NCBI RefSeq assembly: GCF_001423965.1
Contig: NZ_LMPV01000001.1
Location: 137,908-201,907, forward strand
Direction: 5' to 3'
DNA length: 64,000 nt
Source: Exiguobacterium sp. Leaf196
GTDB lineage: Bacteria > Bacillota > Bacilli > Exiguobacteriales > Exiguobacteriaceae
The notes below the pieces were generated by a model, which searched no databases, was not told where the DNA came from, and saw only the letters and a program-made list of their open reading frames with translations. This document shows, piece after piece, positions 17,829-25,896 of this stretch. Both the position numbers and the translations under genes were made by a program. How positions within the stretch are numbered: position 1 is the stretch's first letter; each line of letters starts with the position of its first letter.

Positions 17829-18621
17829 GGAAGTCATTCAGTCCGGATCTAAAACGTTCTATAAAGCCTTTTCACTCTTACCAAAAGCAGATCGACAAGC
17901 TGTTTATGCGATTTATACATTTTGCCGGTTCCTTGACGATACCGTCGATGAGTCGGATACGCCGAAAGAGAGTTTACTAGCTTTCTTGAATGAATTCAAA
18001 CGATTCCGCAATGGTGAAGTACTAAATAAACCGTTATGGATTGCGTTAGCAGATGTATTTGAACGTTACGAAATGGATGAGACACCCTTTCTCGAACTTG
18101 CGGAAGGTATGCGTTGGGACATCGAGAAAAATCGTTATCAGACGCTTGAGGAGACAGAGCAATACAGCTACTACGTAGCGAGTACTGTCGGTTTGATGTT
18201 GTTGCCCATCCTTGCACCGCAACAGCCTGATCTCCGTAAATCTGCTATTGATCTTGGAATCGCGATGCAACTAACGAATATATTGCGAGACGTCGGAGAA
18301 GATGCAAAACGCGGCCGCATCTACTTGCCCCATTCATGGATGGAGACATACGGTGTCACAGCGGAGTCATTACTCGCTGGTCGCCCTTCAGGAGACTTCA
18401 TTGGTCTTTGGGAAGAGGTTGCACTTCGAGCAGAGCATCTGTATGATGCGGCGATTCCATCGTTTGATCGGTATCCGCGGGAGAGCAGACGCGCTTTAAA
18501 GGCAGCTGCCTTCTTATATCGTGGTATCCTCGATGCGGCACGGGATAATCATTACGACGTCTTTACGAAGCGGGCGTACGTCAGCCGTTGGCAAAAGATG
18601 AAGTTGCTCGCAACGATTTAA
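17788..18621 (+). CDS. crtM: Dehydrosqualene/phytoene synthase CrtM
   Basis: CrtM joins two prenyl diphosphates head to head, the committed step of carotenoid synthesis; with farnesyl diphosphate it gives C30 dehydrosqualene. The 277-residue protein has both aspartate-rich motifs: FCRFLDDTVDES (first) and TNILRDVGEDAKRGRIYLP (second). An SRTFY-type start is seen as SKTFYKAFSLLP. The ATG lies inside the preceding gene and follows GATGGGGTGG, so its translation is coupled. It ends the operon, 4 bases before a very long bidirectional terminator. Chain length (C30 versus C40) is inferred from the CrtN/CrtP company it keeps. Confidence 0.9.
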   Translation: MNSVTIQNAYIKCEEVIQSGSKTFYKAFSLLPKADRQAVYAIYTFCRFLDDTVDESDTPKESLLAFLNEFKRFRNGEVLNKPLWIALADVFERYEMDETPFLELAEGMRWDIEKNRYQTLEETEQYSYYVASTVGLMLLPILAPQQPDLRKSAIDLGIAMQLTNILRDVGEDAKRGRIYLPHSWMETYGVTAESLLAGRPSGDFIGLWEEVALRAEHLYDAAIPSFDRYPRESRRALKAAAFLYRGILDAARDNHYDVFTKRAYVSRWQKMKLLATI

Positions 18622-18625
18622 TATA

Positions 18626-18677
18626 AGACCATAGAAAAAAGACCTTGGCGGGGACCAAGGTCTTTTTTCTATGGTCT
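18626..18677. terminator. 23-bp bidirectional terminator with TCCCCG/CGGGGA loop
   Basis: A perfect 23-base inverted repeat (18626-18648 against 18655-18677) closes a six-base loop, CGGGGA on plus and TCCCCG on minus. Internal A6/T6 runs make it a terminator in both directions: for crtM on plus and for the proposed minus-strand RNA. Confidence 0.92.
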
Positions 18678-18980
18678 GAGACCGGGGAGTCTCAGATTAC
18701 TTCTACACCAGAGCGAACATCTGGACTACGAGATAGGTCTGTTTCGACCACGGGGATGGTCTTTTCTTTATCGAGCTATCTGTGGACCATTCGGATGAGA
18801 CGATCTAAGGGGGAACGTCGTAAGTCATGCGAATGGACACACGATGAGTCACGTGATGAAATGGGTGGGTCCCATTTGATTTCGCTGGTTAGAAAAAGTA
18901 AGTTCTTCAACGCTCTTGACTCGGGGAAGTCACCTTGCGCTTGATTGAGGATGTGGGGTCAATCACTACCTCTTGAACTC
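18632..18980 (-). ncRNA. Candidate structured regulatory RNA with repeated C-rich hairpin loops
   Basis: The 420-base gap between crtM and crtP has no credible protein but is dense in perfect hairpins. In minus-strand order: 18965-18942 (7 bp, loop CCCCACATCC); 18932-18917 (5 bp, loop TCCCCG); 18877-18859 (7 bp, loop ACCCA); 18841-18781 (TGTG + CCATTCG outer helix, inner GACG/CGTC with loop TTCCCCCTTAGAT); 18781-18731 (AGATAG/CTATCT enclosing GACCA-TCCCCG-TGGTC at 18761-18746); 18724-18708 (5 bp, loop TGTTCGC); 18696-18675 (8 bp, loop TCCCCG); and the terminator, loop TCCCCG. Stem sequences differ while the loop is constant, which argues for selection on the loop. C-rich loops of this kind in staphylococcal RNAIII/Rsa RNAs and Listeria LhrC pair with ribosome binding sites. 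Ends are inferred from the promoter-like site and terminator. The opposite orientation (GGGGA loops) is less likely because it lacks a 3' terminator. Confidence 0.6.
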
Positions 18981-18986
18981 GAAGTA

Positions 18987-19015
18987 ATCGTATCAAATCT
19001 TAGTTGTCCGTACAA
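18987..19015 (-). promoter_or_regulatory. Promoter-like site for the candidate RNA
   Basis: On the minus strand: TTGTAC (19015-19010), exactly 17 bases, TACGAT (18992-18987). Each box matches the consensus only partly (3/6 and 4/6). The predicted start near 18980 falls just before the first hairpin. The -35 region also forms a near-palindrome TTGTACGGACAA that could be an operator. Confidence 0.4.
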
Positions 19016-19042
19016 GTGATTGATATGCAATTCACATAACGT

Positions 19043-20515
19043 TCACAGGGTAGCGGCGACAGCAGAGACGATTCGTTCACTTGCTAGTTTTCCTGAAAGC
19101 GTCACCATTGGACTACCACCACCAGGATGCGTTGATCCACCAGCAAAAAACAAATTGTGAACATTCTTTGAACGGTTGCTCGGACGGAGGAAAGACGACC
19201 GGATGCCATTGGATGACAAGCCATACAACGAGCCGTGATAAGCAAAGAAGGTTTGTTCGATATCCTGTGGTGTGACCCGTTGTTCGTAGACGACATCTGA
19301 TGAAATATCAATTCCAAACGACTGCAACCGTTGATTGATCAGTTGATCATACGTATCAAAATCAATCGCATGTCCAGTATCTGTCGCAGGCGCGTTGACG
19401 AGTACAAACAGATTGTCACCCGCTTGTCCCATTTCTGGGGCTGTGACGGAAGAATTGGAGATATAGATCGTCGGTTCCTCCGCATAACGTTTTTCATCAA
19501 AAAGTGCTTTGAACTCTGCTTCGTAATCTGAAGAGAAGAAGACGTTATGATGAGCCAGTCCTTCGATTCGCCGTGAGAGACCGATGCAACGGACATAGGC
19601 AGAAATGGACGGTTCGACTTGAGCAGGCGTCGGATTTTTAAAATCAGGTCGTGCGGTTTCTGAGATCAGACGTGGATATTGTGTCAACAAATCACCGTTC
19701 ATGACGACGAAGTCGACGGGTAGATACTCTAAATGATTCAATTCGATTTCCGTTGCTTGTCCGTCGACGACTTCGATCTGGGTCACCTCATCTCCAAGCC
19801 GGAAGACGACACCGAGTTCTTTTGCACGTCGAGCGAATCCTTCTGCGATTGCTGTATTGCCGCCATTCGTGAAGTAGACGCCGTCATTTAGTTCTAAATG
19901 AGCGATTAAACTGAAGGTAGCAGGTGTTTGATACGGACTGCTCCCGATATATGTCGCATAACGATCAAGTGCCTGAATTAACTCTTTATCCTTAAAGTAG
20001 TGTTTATGCAGTCCATGGAGACTTTGAAAGGGATGCACTTTTAGCATGTCACGCCAAAGGGAAGGGCGGACATATGAATCGATATTTGTGAAAAATTGTC
20101 GTTTGGCGATCGTATGCAACTTCGCGACTTCCTCTTGGTAACCGGTAATATCGTTTTTCGCCAACTGACCGTTCGTGAAACGATCTACTTCTGTTCGCAT
20201 CGCTTCTCGCCCAGACGAAAAGGTTAACGTGCGTCCGTCTGAAAAGTGATTGATCGTATGGCGCTCGAGTTTCGTAAATGTAAAGTATTCATCGGGATCT
20301 GCTCCGGACTCGAGAATGACAGACTGAAAGACTTCCGGCATTGTGATCGTATTCGGTCCGAAGTCGAAGCGATGTCCTTCTGTGACGATCGGCATCATCT
20401 TGCCGCCAATATGTGCATTACGCTCGACGACAGTGACACGAAACCCTTTTGCCGCTAATGAAATGGCGGCGCTGAGTCCACCAAGACCGGCTCCGATGAC
20501 AGCTATATGTTTCAT
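19043..20515 (-). CDS. crtP: Carotenoid oxygenase/desaturase, CrtP-like
   Basis: This is the third CrtN/CrtI-family flavoprotein of the locus (490 residues). It has an intact VIGAGLGGLSAAISLA motif, RFDFGPNTITMP, a YATYIGSSPYQTPATFSLIAHLE segment and the C-terminal GGSTHPGGGSPMVTLSGK. These segments resemble staphylococcal CrtP (YVGSSSYDAPAVLSML, GGSVNPGGGMPMVTLSGQ), which oxidises the terminal methyl of diaponeurosporene toward the carboxylic acid. It is last in a minus-strand operon behind the glycosyltransferase (15-base gap, AAGGAGG before its ATG). Function is inferred from resemblance; a desaturase role is not excluded. Confidence 0.8.
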   Translation of the reverse strand: MKHIAVIGAGLGGLSAAISLAAKGFRVTVVERNAHIGGKMMPIVTEGHRFDFGPNTITMPEVFQSVILESGADPDEYFTFTKLERHTINHFSDGRTLTFSSGREAMRTEVDRFTNGQLAKNDITGYQEEVAKLHTIAKRQFFTNIDSYVRPSLWRDMLKVHPFQSLHGLHKHYFKDKELIQALDRYATYIGSSPYQTPATFSLIAHLELNDGVYFTNGGNTAIAEGFARRAKELGVVFRLGDEVTQIEVVDGQATEIELNHLEYLPVDFVVMNGDLLTQYPRLISETARPDFKNPTPAQVEPSISAYVRCIGLSRRIEGLAHHNVFFSSDYEAEFKALFDEKRYAEEPTIYISNSSVTAPEMGQAGDNLFVLVNAPATDTGHAIDFDTYDQLINQRLQSFGIDISSDVVYEQRVTPQDIEQTFFAYHGSLYGLSSNGIRSSFLRPSNRSKNVHNLFFAGGSTHPGGGSPMVTLSGKLASERIVSAVAATL

Positions 20516-20530
20516 ACTATTGATTCCTCC

Positions 20531-21607
20531 TTATGAATAGGTTCGACCCTTCCATGTGATTTCCCGTTTCCTAAAGCTTCGAATCATCGCACTGGCTAGC
20601 AAGATGACATAAAGGAGTACCGCCAGTGGATGAAGCCACCAAACATGTCGGATTTGTGCCGCACGATCGATCCGGAATCTTGCTAAGTAAAGAAGAATCA
20701 GTGCGCCACCCATCTGCCAGGATGGGTGAAGGATGAGATAAGGTAGGACACTTGCTTGAATCAAGTAAAAGAGTAGAAAGTATGATCCGACGACGTAGGA
20801 ATCGTTCATCCCACGAAAGACATTCTTTAGAAAACCTTGCCAGACCTCTTCATTCGTGGCGTACATGTCGCAAGAAACAACTGGGGCGACTTCGACAAGT
20901 GTCGTTGTCCATCCATGTCGTTTAAATGTACGACAAAGCTCTAGGTCGTCTACAAGAGCCGTTCGAATGCTGTCATGTCCACCGACTTGTTCGTAAGCAT
21001 GTCGTTCGACGAGGACGACCATTCCGTTCGCAGCGGCAAAAGCCGGATGTTTCACCTTGCGAAACGGAATCGGAAGATGCTGTGCGATAAGAACATGTTG
21101 TATCGGAATCAAACACTTCCCGAGAAACGTCGGTACAGGAAATGACGGAAAACCAGAAAGGAAAACGGCTCGTTCTGTTCGTAACGTTCCGTATAAGCGA
21201 CAAATTGCATCAGGTGTCAGTGTCACATCAGCATCGAGAAATAATAGATAGTCCTCTGTCGTTCGTCTCGCGAGTTGATGACACGCATGGACCTTTCCTG
21301 CCCAGCCTACTGGTAAGGGAAGACCATCAATCACCGTAAAACGATTGTCTTGACCAATCCGATCGAGCAATAACTCACGCGTCCGATCGGTCGAACGATC
21401 TTCATATAAGTAGACGTGCATACCTGATGTCAAAGCGGGTTCCAGTGCGTCTAATAATTTTCGTACATTGCGCTCCTCGTTACGTAACGGGATGCAGATT
21501 GCTAGACTATCTGGTTGAACGGCATCCGTTAATCGAGGTAAAAAAGCTAAATTGACCCATGTGTAGAGACAGACAGCTAGAGCGAGGAAAAAAAAGAACC
21601 AACTCAT
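20531..21607 (-). CDS. Family 2 glycosyltransferase, CrtQ-like
   Basis: The 358-residue protein begins with a membrane helix (2-20), then a GT-A domain: AICIPLRNEERNVRKLL, LYEDRSTDRT, the metal-binding LFLDADVTLTPDAI, and the acceptor-side TALVDDLELCRTFKRHGW. Three hydrophobic segments follow near the C-terminus (about 265-340). This resembles staphylococcal CrtQ, which puts glucose on the carotenoid carboxylate. It overlaps the acyltransferase gene upstream by four bases and is followed by the CrtP-like gene, matching the oxidise-glycosylate-acylate order of staphyloxanthin-type pathways. The sugar cannot be deduced. Confidence 0.8.
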   Translation of the reverse strand: MSWFFFFLALAVCLYTWVNLAFLPRLTDAVQPDSLAICIPLRNEERNVRKLLDALEPALTSGMHVYLYEDRSTDRTRELLLDRIGQDNRFTVIDGLPLPVGWAGKVHACHQLARRTTEDYLLFLDADVTLTPDAICRLYGTLRTERAVFLSGFPSFPVPTFLGKCLIPIQHVLIAQHLPIPFRKVKHPAFAAANGMVVLVERHAYEQVGGHDSIRTALVDDLELCRTFKRHGWTTTLVEVAPVVSCDMYATNEEVWQGFLKNVFRGMNDSYVVGSYFLLFYLIQASVLPYLILHPSWQMGGALILLYLARFRIDRAAQIRHVWWLHPLAVLLYVILLASAMIRSFRKREITWKGRTYS

Positions 21608-22305
21608 GACCGAAGTGCCCGTAACCAGCGCTCCGTTCGCGCAGGGAGTGGTTCCCTTCGTTTTGAGATACAGCGATACAAATCAACACGCTCTGCCATC
21701 GCATCTGCTCGTATGTCGTCATATAGTGCTGTTAGCTCTACTGTCAGACGTTTTACTTGGACACTGGATCGTTCGTCAGACAATGGATAAAAGCGACGCG
21801 TCCTTACATAGACATCCGGTTGCTGTTCATGTCCGTACGAATAGTAGAAGGCGACGAGAGACACGGTATCCGCATGACGCATTAATTGCGTTGCTCCACT
21901 TGCTAAGTGCATCGGTCGTTCTTCTTGATGCCGTTCCTCACCTTGAGGAAACATCCAGACGCTGCTACCGTTTTGGAGTCGTGCTTTTGCATATTGAAGG
22001 CTTTTTTTGATATCAGAGAACGATGTCCGGTCGACAGAGAAAGCTCCGAGACGGGAGAAGAATGGAAAACGGGCGAGTCCTGCCTGGTCAATCATGACAT
22101 ACGGATCATGACGGAAACAGGTTTGATCTAAATGAAAGAGAATCATGCCATCCCACCAAGAACTATGCGTAGCAAGCATGAGTCCTGGGACGGGTAGATC
22201 GTCTGCTCGATATAAGACACGATGGAAATGACGTCGGATCAAAGCATGATCAACATACGCATGAAATACGGATTCAGCTAATTTGCTTTTGTTTGCTTCT
22301 TTCAA
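21604..22305 (-). CDS. PlsC-type acyltransferase of the carotenoid operon
   Basis: Lysophosphatidic-acid-acyltransferase fold, 233 residues. The catalytic HX4D motif is in LATHSSWWDGM and the substrate-binding motif appears as MFPQGEER, with Gln where PlsC normally has Glu (FPEG). There is no long membrane anchor. The TTG start follows GAGGGG by seven bases. It sits between a CruF-like gene and a glycosyltransferase, so it probably puts a fatty acid on the glycosylated carotenoid, a job done by the unrelated-looking CrtO in staphylococci. A housekeeping phospholipid role is the alternative. It overlaps both neighbours. Confidence 0.75.
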   Translation of the reverse strand: MKEANKSKLAESVFHAYVDHALIRRHFHRVLYRADDLPVPGLMLATHSSWWDGMILFHLDQTCFRHDPYVMIDQAGLARFPFFSRLGAFSVDRTSFSDIKKSLQYAKARLQNGSSVWMFPQGEERHQEERPMHLASGATQLMRHADTVSLVAFYYSYGHEQQPDVYVRTRRFYPLSDERSSVQVKRLTVELTALYDDIRADAMAERVDLYRCISKRREPLPARTERWLRALRS

Positions 22306-23029
22306 CGATAACCCCTCGTTTCACAATGAAATAGACGATGAACGCACTTAAGCTGACCAAAGTGACGCCATAGAGACCAGCAACTCCTGCTGTTACACCG
22401 AATAAAGTGTGCAACATCAAAAAGAGATACTGATTGTTTTGTTCGAGTGCGGCATCCGTCGCTTTGACTTGATAGCGATTGATGAAAAAGGAAAAGACGA
22501 GCGCCGTTCCATACCACCCGAAGAAATTCTGTGTCGGAATATCGTAATACCAGCCACCGTCTTGCCAAAGCCAATACGATTTCACGTTAGCAGCAACAGG
22601 ATCGATCGCTAAATCGAGCCAAACGGCAAACAATGGAACGAGAATCAGTGTACTATAGCGAAATGAGAACAAACGGGAGAAAGCGAGACTCGCACCCATG
22701 ACCGACAACCATGCAGCCCCAATCGTAATCGGCACACCTAATAACTGGACACCGAAATCCGACTCGTAACGATATGTTCCGAACGGCCAACCGGTATGGA
22801 CCCCAATCGACTCAATGATGATCGAACCAAAAAAGATGAAGGGGATGACAAGACGTCCCTTCGGTAAGACATGCCAAAAATAGAGAGCTGCGTATAAGCC
22901 GGAAGCGAATAAAAAGACGGCATTGGCCCACTCGAGCCAAGGGGGAAGTAACGAAAAACCGACTAAGATCAAGCCAATGGCGAACCAAATCGAAAAGAAA
23001 ATCCAAAGACGTTTATGAAACTGCTCCAT
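22274..23029 (-). CDS. Carotenoid biosynthesis protein, CruF/DUF422 family
   Basis: The 251-residue protein is almost entirely membrane-embedded, with about seven hydrophobic segments. Characteristic stretches are SIIIESIGVHTGWPFGTYRY, PLFAVWLDLAIDPVAANVKSYWLWQDGGWYYDIPTQNFFGWYG. The conserved E, H, D and W residues of these segments are the signature of CruF-type carotenoid 1',2'-hydratases and relatives. I chose the ATG whose CAT is at 23027-23029, ten bases after GGAGG; an ATG three codons earlier is too close to that site. It is first in the minus-strand carotenoid operon. In a C30 pathway the exact reaction is uncertain: hydration or an end-group step are both possible. Confidence 0.75.
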   Translation of the reverse strand: MEQFHKRLWIFFSIWFAIGLILVGFSLLPPWLEWANAVFLFASGLYAALYFWHVLPKGRLVIPFIFFGSIIIESIGVHTGWPFGTYRYESDFGVQLLGVPITIGAAWLSVMGASLAFSRLFSFRYSTLILVPLFAVWLDLAIDPVAANVKSYWLWQDGGWYYDIPTQNFFGWYGTALVFSFFINRYQVKATDAALEQNNQYLFLMLHTLFGVTAGVAGLYGVTLVSLSAFIVYFIVKRGVIVERSKQKQIS

Positions 23030-23114
23030 GCGTGACATTCCTCCATTTCCAAAATAGCTTCTGTCATAAGTATACCCATATATCTTGAAAACGAGCGAGG
23101 GAGAAGCGGTCTTA

Positions 23115-23158
23115 TAAAAAAAGTGGTCCGGCTTCTCGCAAGAGAAACCGAACCACTT
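23115..23158 (-). terminator. Terminator after pssA
   Basis: On the minus strand a 17-base stem (two G-T pairs) with a TTGC loop is followed by a run of seven T. It insulates the carotenoid operon from pssA. Confidence 0.9.
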
Positions 23159-23165
23159 CCTATCA

Positions 23166-23873
23166 TCATCCGTTTGAATGTTGTTTTTGCTTCTTCTTTT
23201 TGATAAATGAGAAAAGGAGAAACGCGATATACAACGGAACAGCAACGAACCAAAACGTCGACCACTCATTGCTACGCGCAATCATGACATACGTCACGTA
23301 CAGCAACGTAAAGGTGATGACGAACGTATGGCGCGGAACGGGAATGTCTTTAAAGCTTGGAATCTTGACACGACTGACCATCAAGAAGGCAAGACCTGTA
23401 AAGACGAGTGGGACCATCAAGTCGTTCATTCGTCCGCTAAACAACGTGACGACAGCCAAAATACCACCTGCCGCTGTAATCGGTACACCTGAAAAATAAG
23501 CAGATGCCACATTCGTTGCCGATAAATTAAACCGGGCAAGACGGAATGCGCCGAACAACGGGAACAGAGCAGAGATTAGTAAACCAACTTCTCCGAATTC
23601 ATAGAAATACGTATAGTAGGCCATCATTGCAGGTGCGACACCGAATGTCACGATATCTGCTAATGAGTCCAGTTCTTTTCCGAAGTCGCCTGCTACACCA
23701 AGCATCCGAGCAAGACGTCCGTCCAGACTATCAAGCATCATCGCGATGACGATTAGTAAGGTGGCATTTTGAAAATCACCTTTTGCTGCCATGACGATAG
23801 CTAAAAAACCACAATACAGATTTCCGAACGTAAATAGGTTGGGTATTGAATTACGAACACGATCTTTCCACAA
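23166..23873 (-). CDS. pssA: CDP-diacylglycerol-serine O-phosphatidyltransferase
   Basis: PssA makes phosphatidylserine, the precursor of phosphatidylethanolamine. The CDP-alcohol transferase signature is complete: DSLDGRLARMLGVAGDFGKELDSLAD. About seven hydrophobic segments follow. Length from the TTG at 23873 is 235 residues; this start is seven bases after AGGAGG and gives the usual beginning (WKDRVRNSIPNLFTFGNLYCGF). An ATG 13 codons earlier has no ribosome site. The partner decarboxylase psd lies 20 kb away in this window, not beside pssA as in B. subtilis. Confidence 0.9.
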   Translation of the reverse strand: MWKDRVRNSIPNLFTFGNLYCGFLAIVMAAKGDFQNATLLIVIAMMLDSLDGRLARMLGVAGDFGKELDSLADIVTFGVAPAMMAYYTYFYEFGEVGLLISALFPLFGAFRLARFNLSATNVASAYFSGVPITAAGGILAVVTLFSGRMNDLMVPLVFTGLAFLMVSRVKIPSFKDIPVPRHTFVITFTLLYVTYVMIARSNEWSTFWFVAVPLYIAFLLFSFIKKKKQKQHSNG

Positions 23874-23933
23874 AATGATTCCTCCTGCCACTTCATCGAT
23901 ACTACTCATCATACCATAATTAGGAGATGGAAT

Positions 23934-24401
23934 TCAGCCGTTCGTAAAGAGAATCCCCTGAGTGAAAGATAAAAAATCATGAGGATTCAATCGAACTTGA
24001 TGTCCACGTTTTCCAGCGGATATGATGATGAATGGTTCATGGATAGCACGATCCGATAAAAGAACCGGAAAATTCTTCTTAGCACCGATGGCAGAGACAC
24101 CACCTCGAATATAGCCAGTCAGGAATTCTAACTCCTTCATCGGAACAAGCGCGACTTTTTTCGAATGCAATGCTTTAGCCGCTGCCTTTAGAGAGAGTTC
24201 TTCTTCCCCCGAAATGACGACGAAGACATATTTATTTTCGACCATTTTCAAAACAAGGGTTTTAAAAATGGTCGAAAGGGGGTAATTAATCTTTCTAGCG
24301 GCGGCTTCAGCAGATAAATCATCAAGATCAACAGGATAAGTGAGGGATTCGAAGTCAATCTTAGACTGCTTCAGAAGCCTCTCGACGTTCGTTTTGCTCA
24401 T
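23934..24401 (-). CDS. ybaK: YbaK/EbsC-type aminoacyl-tRNA deacylase
   Basis: This 155-residue protein hydrolyses mischarged tRNA, typically Cys-tRNA(Pro). Family marks are IFKTLVLK (with the conserved catalytic Lys), YVFVVISGEEELSLK, the glycine-rich GYIRGGVSAIGAKK and the C-terminal IIISAGKRGHQVRLNP. The ATG is inside the upstream exporter gene (41-base overlap) with AAGGAG just before it, so the two are co-transcribed. Confidence 0.88.
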   Translation of the reverse strand: MSKTNVERLLKQSKIDFESLTYPVDLDDLSAEAAARKINYPLSTIFKTLVLKMVENKYVFVVISGEEELSLKAAAKALHSKKVALVPMKELEFLTGYIRGGVSAIGAKKNFPVLLSDRAIHEPFIIISAGKRGHQVRLNPHDFLSFTQGILFTNG

Positions 24402-25743
24402 GTGTTTCTCCTTTGACGAGTGAGTATTGAACCCATTTCCGTCCGTGCCAACGTTTCATGGCGAAAATGCCACGGAACCATTCGTCAGCAGAGAAGGCAA
24501 TCCAGATTCCAAGTAAACCGAGACCGAAACCAAGACCAAGTGTATAACTGAGGACGACCGCGATTCCCCACATCGATAGAATACCGATGGCGACAGGGAA
24601 ACGAACATCTCCTGCCGATTTAAGAGTTCCCATCAGTACGATGTTCATTGCGCGACCTGGTTCAAGAATGACACTTGCCCAGAGTAGTGGGATACCGATT
24701 GCAATGATTTCAGGACTCGATGTGAATGCTGATAGAATCGATGAACCGAATGAAGCAAGAGCGACAGCTGAGATGAAGCTTGCGAAAACAGCGATCTTCA
24801 ATGTTTTCACAGCACGTCCGTATGCTTGTTCAAATTGTTGAGCACCAACTTGGCGTGCGACGAGTAATTGAGTTCCTTGAGCGATGGCAAGCGTAAATAG
24901 GAAACAAAGCATCGTGATGTTTGATACATAAACACGAGCAGACAACGCTGCTTCACCAATCGTTGCGATGAATCCTGTGATGATGAGTTGTGAGAATTGA
25001 TACGAGATCCCTTCACCAGCAGATGGGATTCCGATGTTCATGATTCGTTTCACATCCTCACGATTGAAATGAATCAAGTCTTTTACTGTAAAACGTAAAG
25101 AAAGTTTGCGGTAAACGACAAAGAACAACACAAGGACAGCGATTGTCCGGGCGATGACGATCGACCAAGCGACACCAGCAACACCGAGAACGGGAATGCC
25201 GAAGAGTCCAAGAACAGCGATGACGTTACCAAAAGCACTAACGAAATTCATGAGTAGCGTGACGTACATAGCATTTTTAGTGAATCCATGGCTCCGAAGA
25301 ATCGCACCCAGTGTCAGTGAGATGGCTTCTAAGAAAAGGAACAAACCAACGATCTTAATGAACGTTTCGCCATAAACGAGGGTCTCTCCTTCTAATGAGA
25401 AAAATCCAAGAAGTTGTCTTCCGAACAAGACGACGGTCAGAGAAACGATGAGACCGGTATACAAGTTAATTGCAAAAGCGGATCGAGCAGTTTGGCGAGC
25501 ATTTTGTGTCTTTCTTGCACCAAGATACTGACCAATGATGATCGTTGCACCGACCGATGTGATATTGAATAAAATGATGAAGATATTCAAAATTTGATTG
25601 GATACGCCGACTGCCGCAGCAGCGCTATCCGAGTAATAACTTAAAATCAACGTTGCAATGATTCCGAGACTCATATGCAGTGCGATTTCAATGAATAATG
25701 GCCACGTAATGTGGAATAAGCTTGGTTGCTTGACTGTTTTCAT
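24361..25743 (-). CDS. MATE family exporter
   Basis: A 12-helix multidrug and toxin exporter of 460 residues. The two MATE halves are visible: LFIEIALHMSLGIIATLILSYYSDSAAAAVGVSNQIL at the start of the first and a second beginning near MNIGIPSAGEGISYQFSQL. The substrate cannot be inferred. I chose the ATG with CAT at 25741-25743, preceded by AAAGGGG; a longer start 23 codons upstream lacks a site. It overlaps ybaK downstream. An inverted repeat (ATGAAAG ... CTTTCAT, 25820-25845) lies in the leader and could bind a regulator. Confidence 0.85.
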   Translation of the reverse strand: MKTVKQPSLFHITWPLFIEIALHMSLGIIATLILSYYSDSAAAAVGVSNQILNIFIILFNITSVGATIIIGQYLGARKTQNARQTARSAFAINLYTGLIVSLTVVLFGRQLLGFFSLEGETLVYGETFIKIVGLFLFLEAISLTLGAILRSHGFTKNAMYVTLLMNFVSAFGNVIAVLGLFGIPVLGVAGVAWSIVIARTIAVLVLFFVVYRKLSLRFTVKDLIHFNREDVKRIMNIGIPSAGEGISYQFSQLIITGFIATIGEAALSARVYVSNITMLCFLFTLAIAQGTQLLVARQVGAQQFEQAYGRAVKTLKIAVFASFISAVALASFGSSILSAFTSSPEIIAIGIPLLWASVILEPGRAMNIVLMGTLKSAGDVRFPVAIGILSMWGIAVVLSYTLGLGFGLGLLGIWIAFSADEWFRGIFAMKRWHGRKWVQYSLVKGETHEQNERREASEAV

Positions 25744-25896
25744 AAAATAAATCCCCTTTGTTTCATAAAACGAATAGTGTTTCTTTATCTTTTTGAAACT
25801 ATACGCCTTCAATTTTCATAATGAAAGTGGGTTTTTTGTCTTTCATCGAAAAAATAGAGATTTAAAAGGATTTTCATAAAATATCACGAATACATC

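Noticed and set aside
18645-18944. A 99-codon plus-strand frame in the crtM-crtP gap
   Set aside because: It starts inside the terminator, has no ribosome site, and its codons run through the perfect hairpins; composition is unlike a protein. The RNA explanation accounts for the structure better.
18680-18965. Remnant of an IS200/IS605-type element (hairpin-rich end)
   Set aside because: No transposase or TnpB similarity in any frame, and the hairpins share a loop, not element-end sequences.
18626-18965. Plus-strand CsrA-sponge RNA with GGGGA loops
   Set aside because: GGA-in-loop is suggestive, but on plus the terminator would stand at the 5' end and there is none at the 3' end. Kept only as a second choice.
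23072-23092. Sigma-B promoter (GTTTTC ... GGGTAT) before the minus-strand carotenoid operon
   Set aside because: The two boxes are only nine bases apart; sigma-B needs about 12 to 15. Attractive because staphylococcal crt genes use sigma-B, but not supported.
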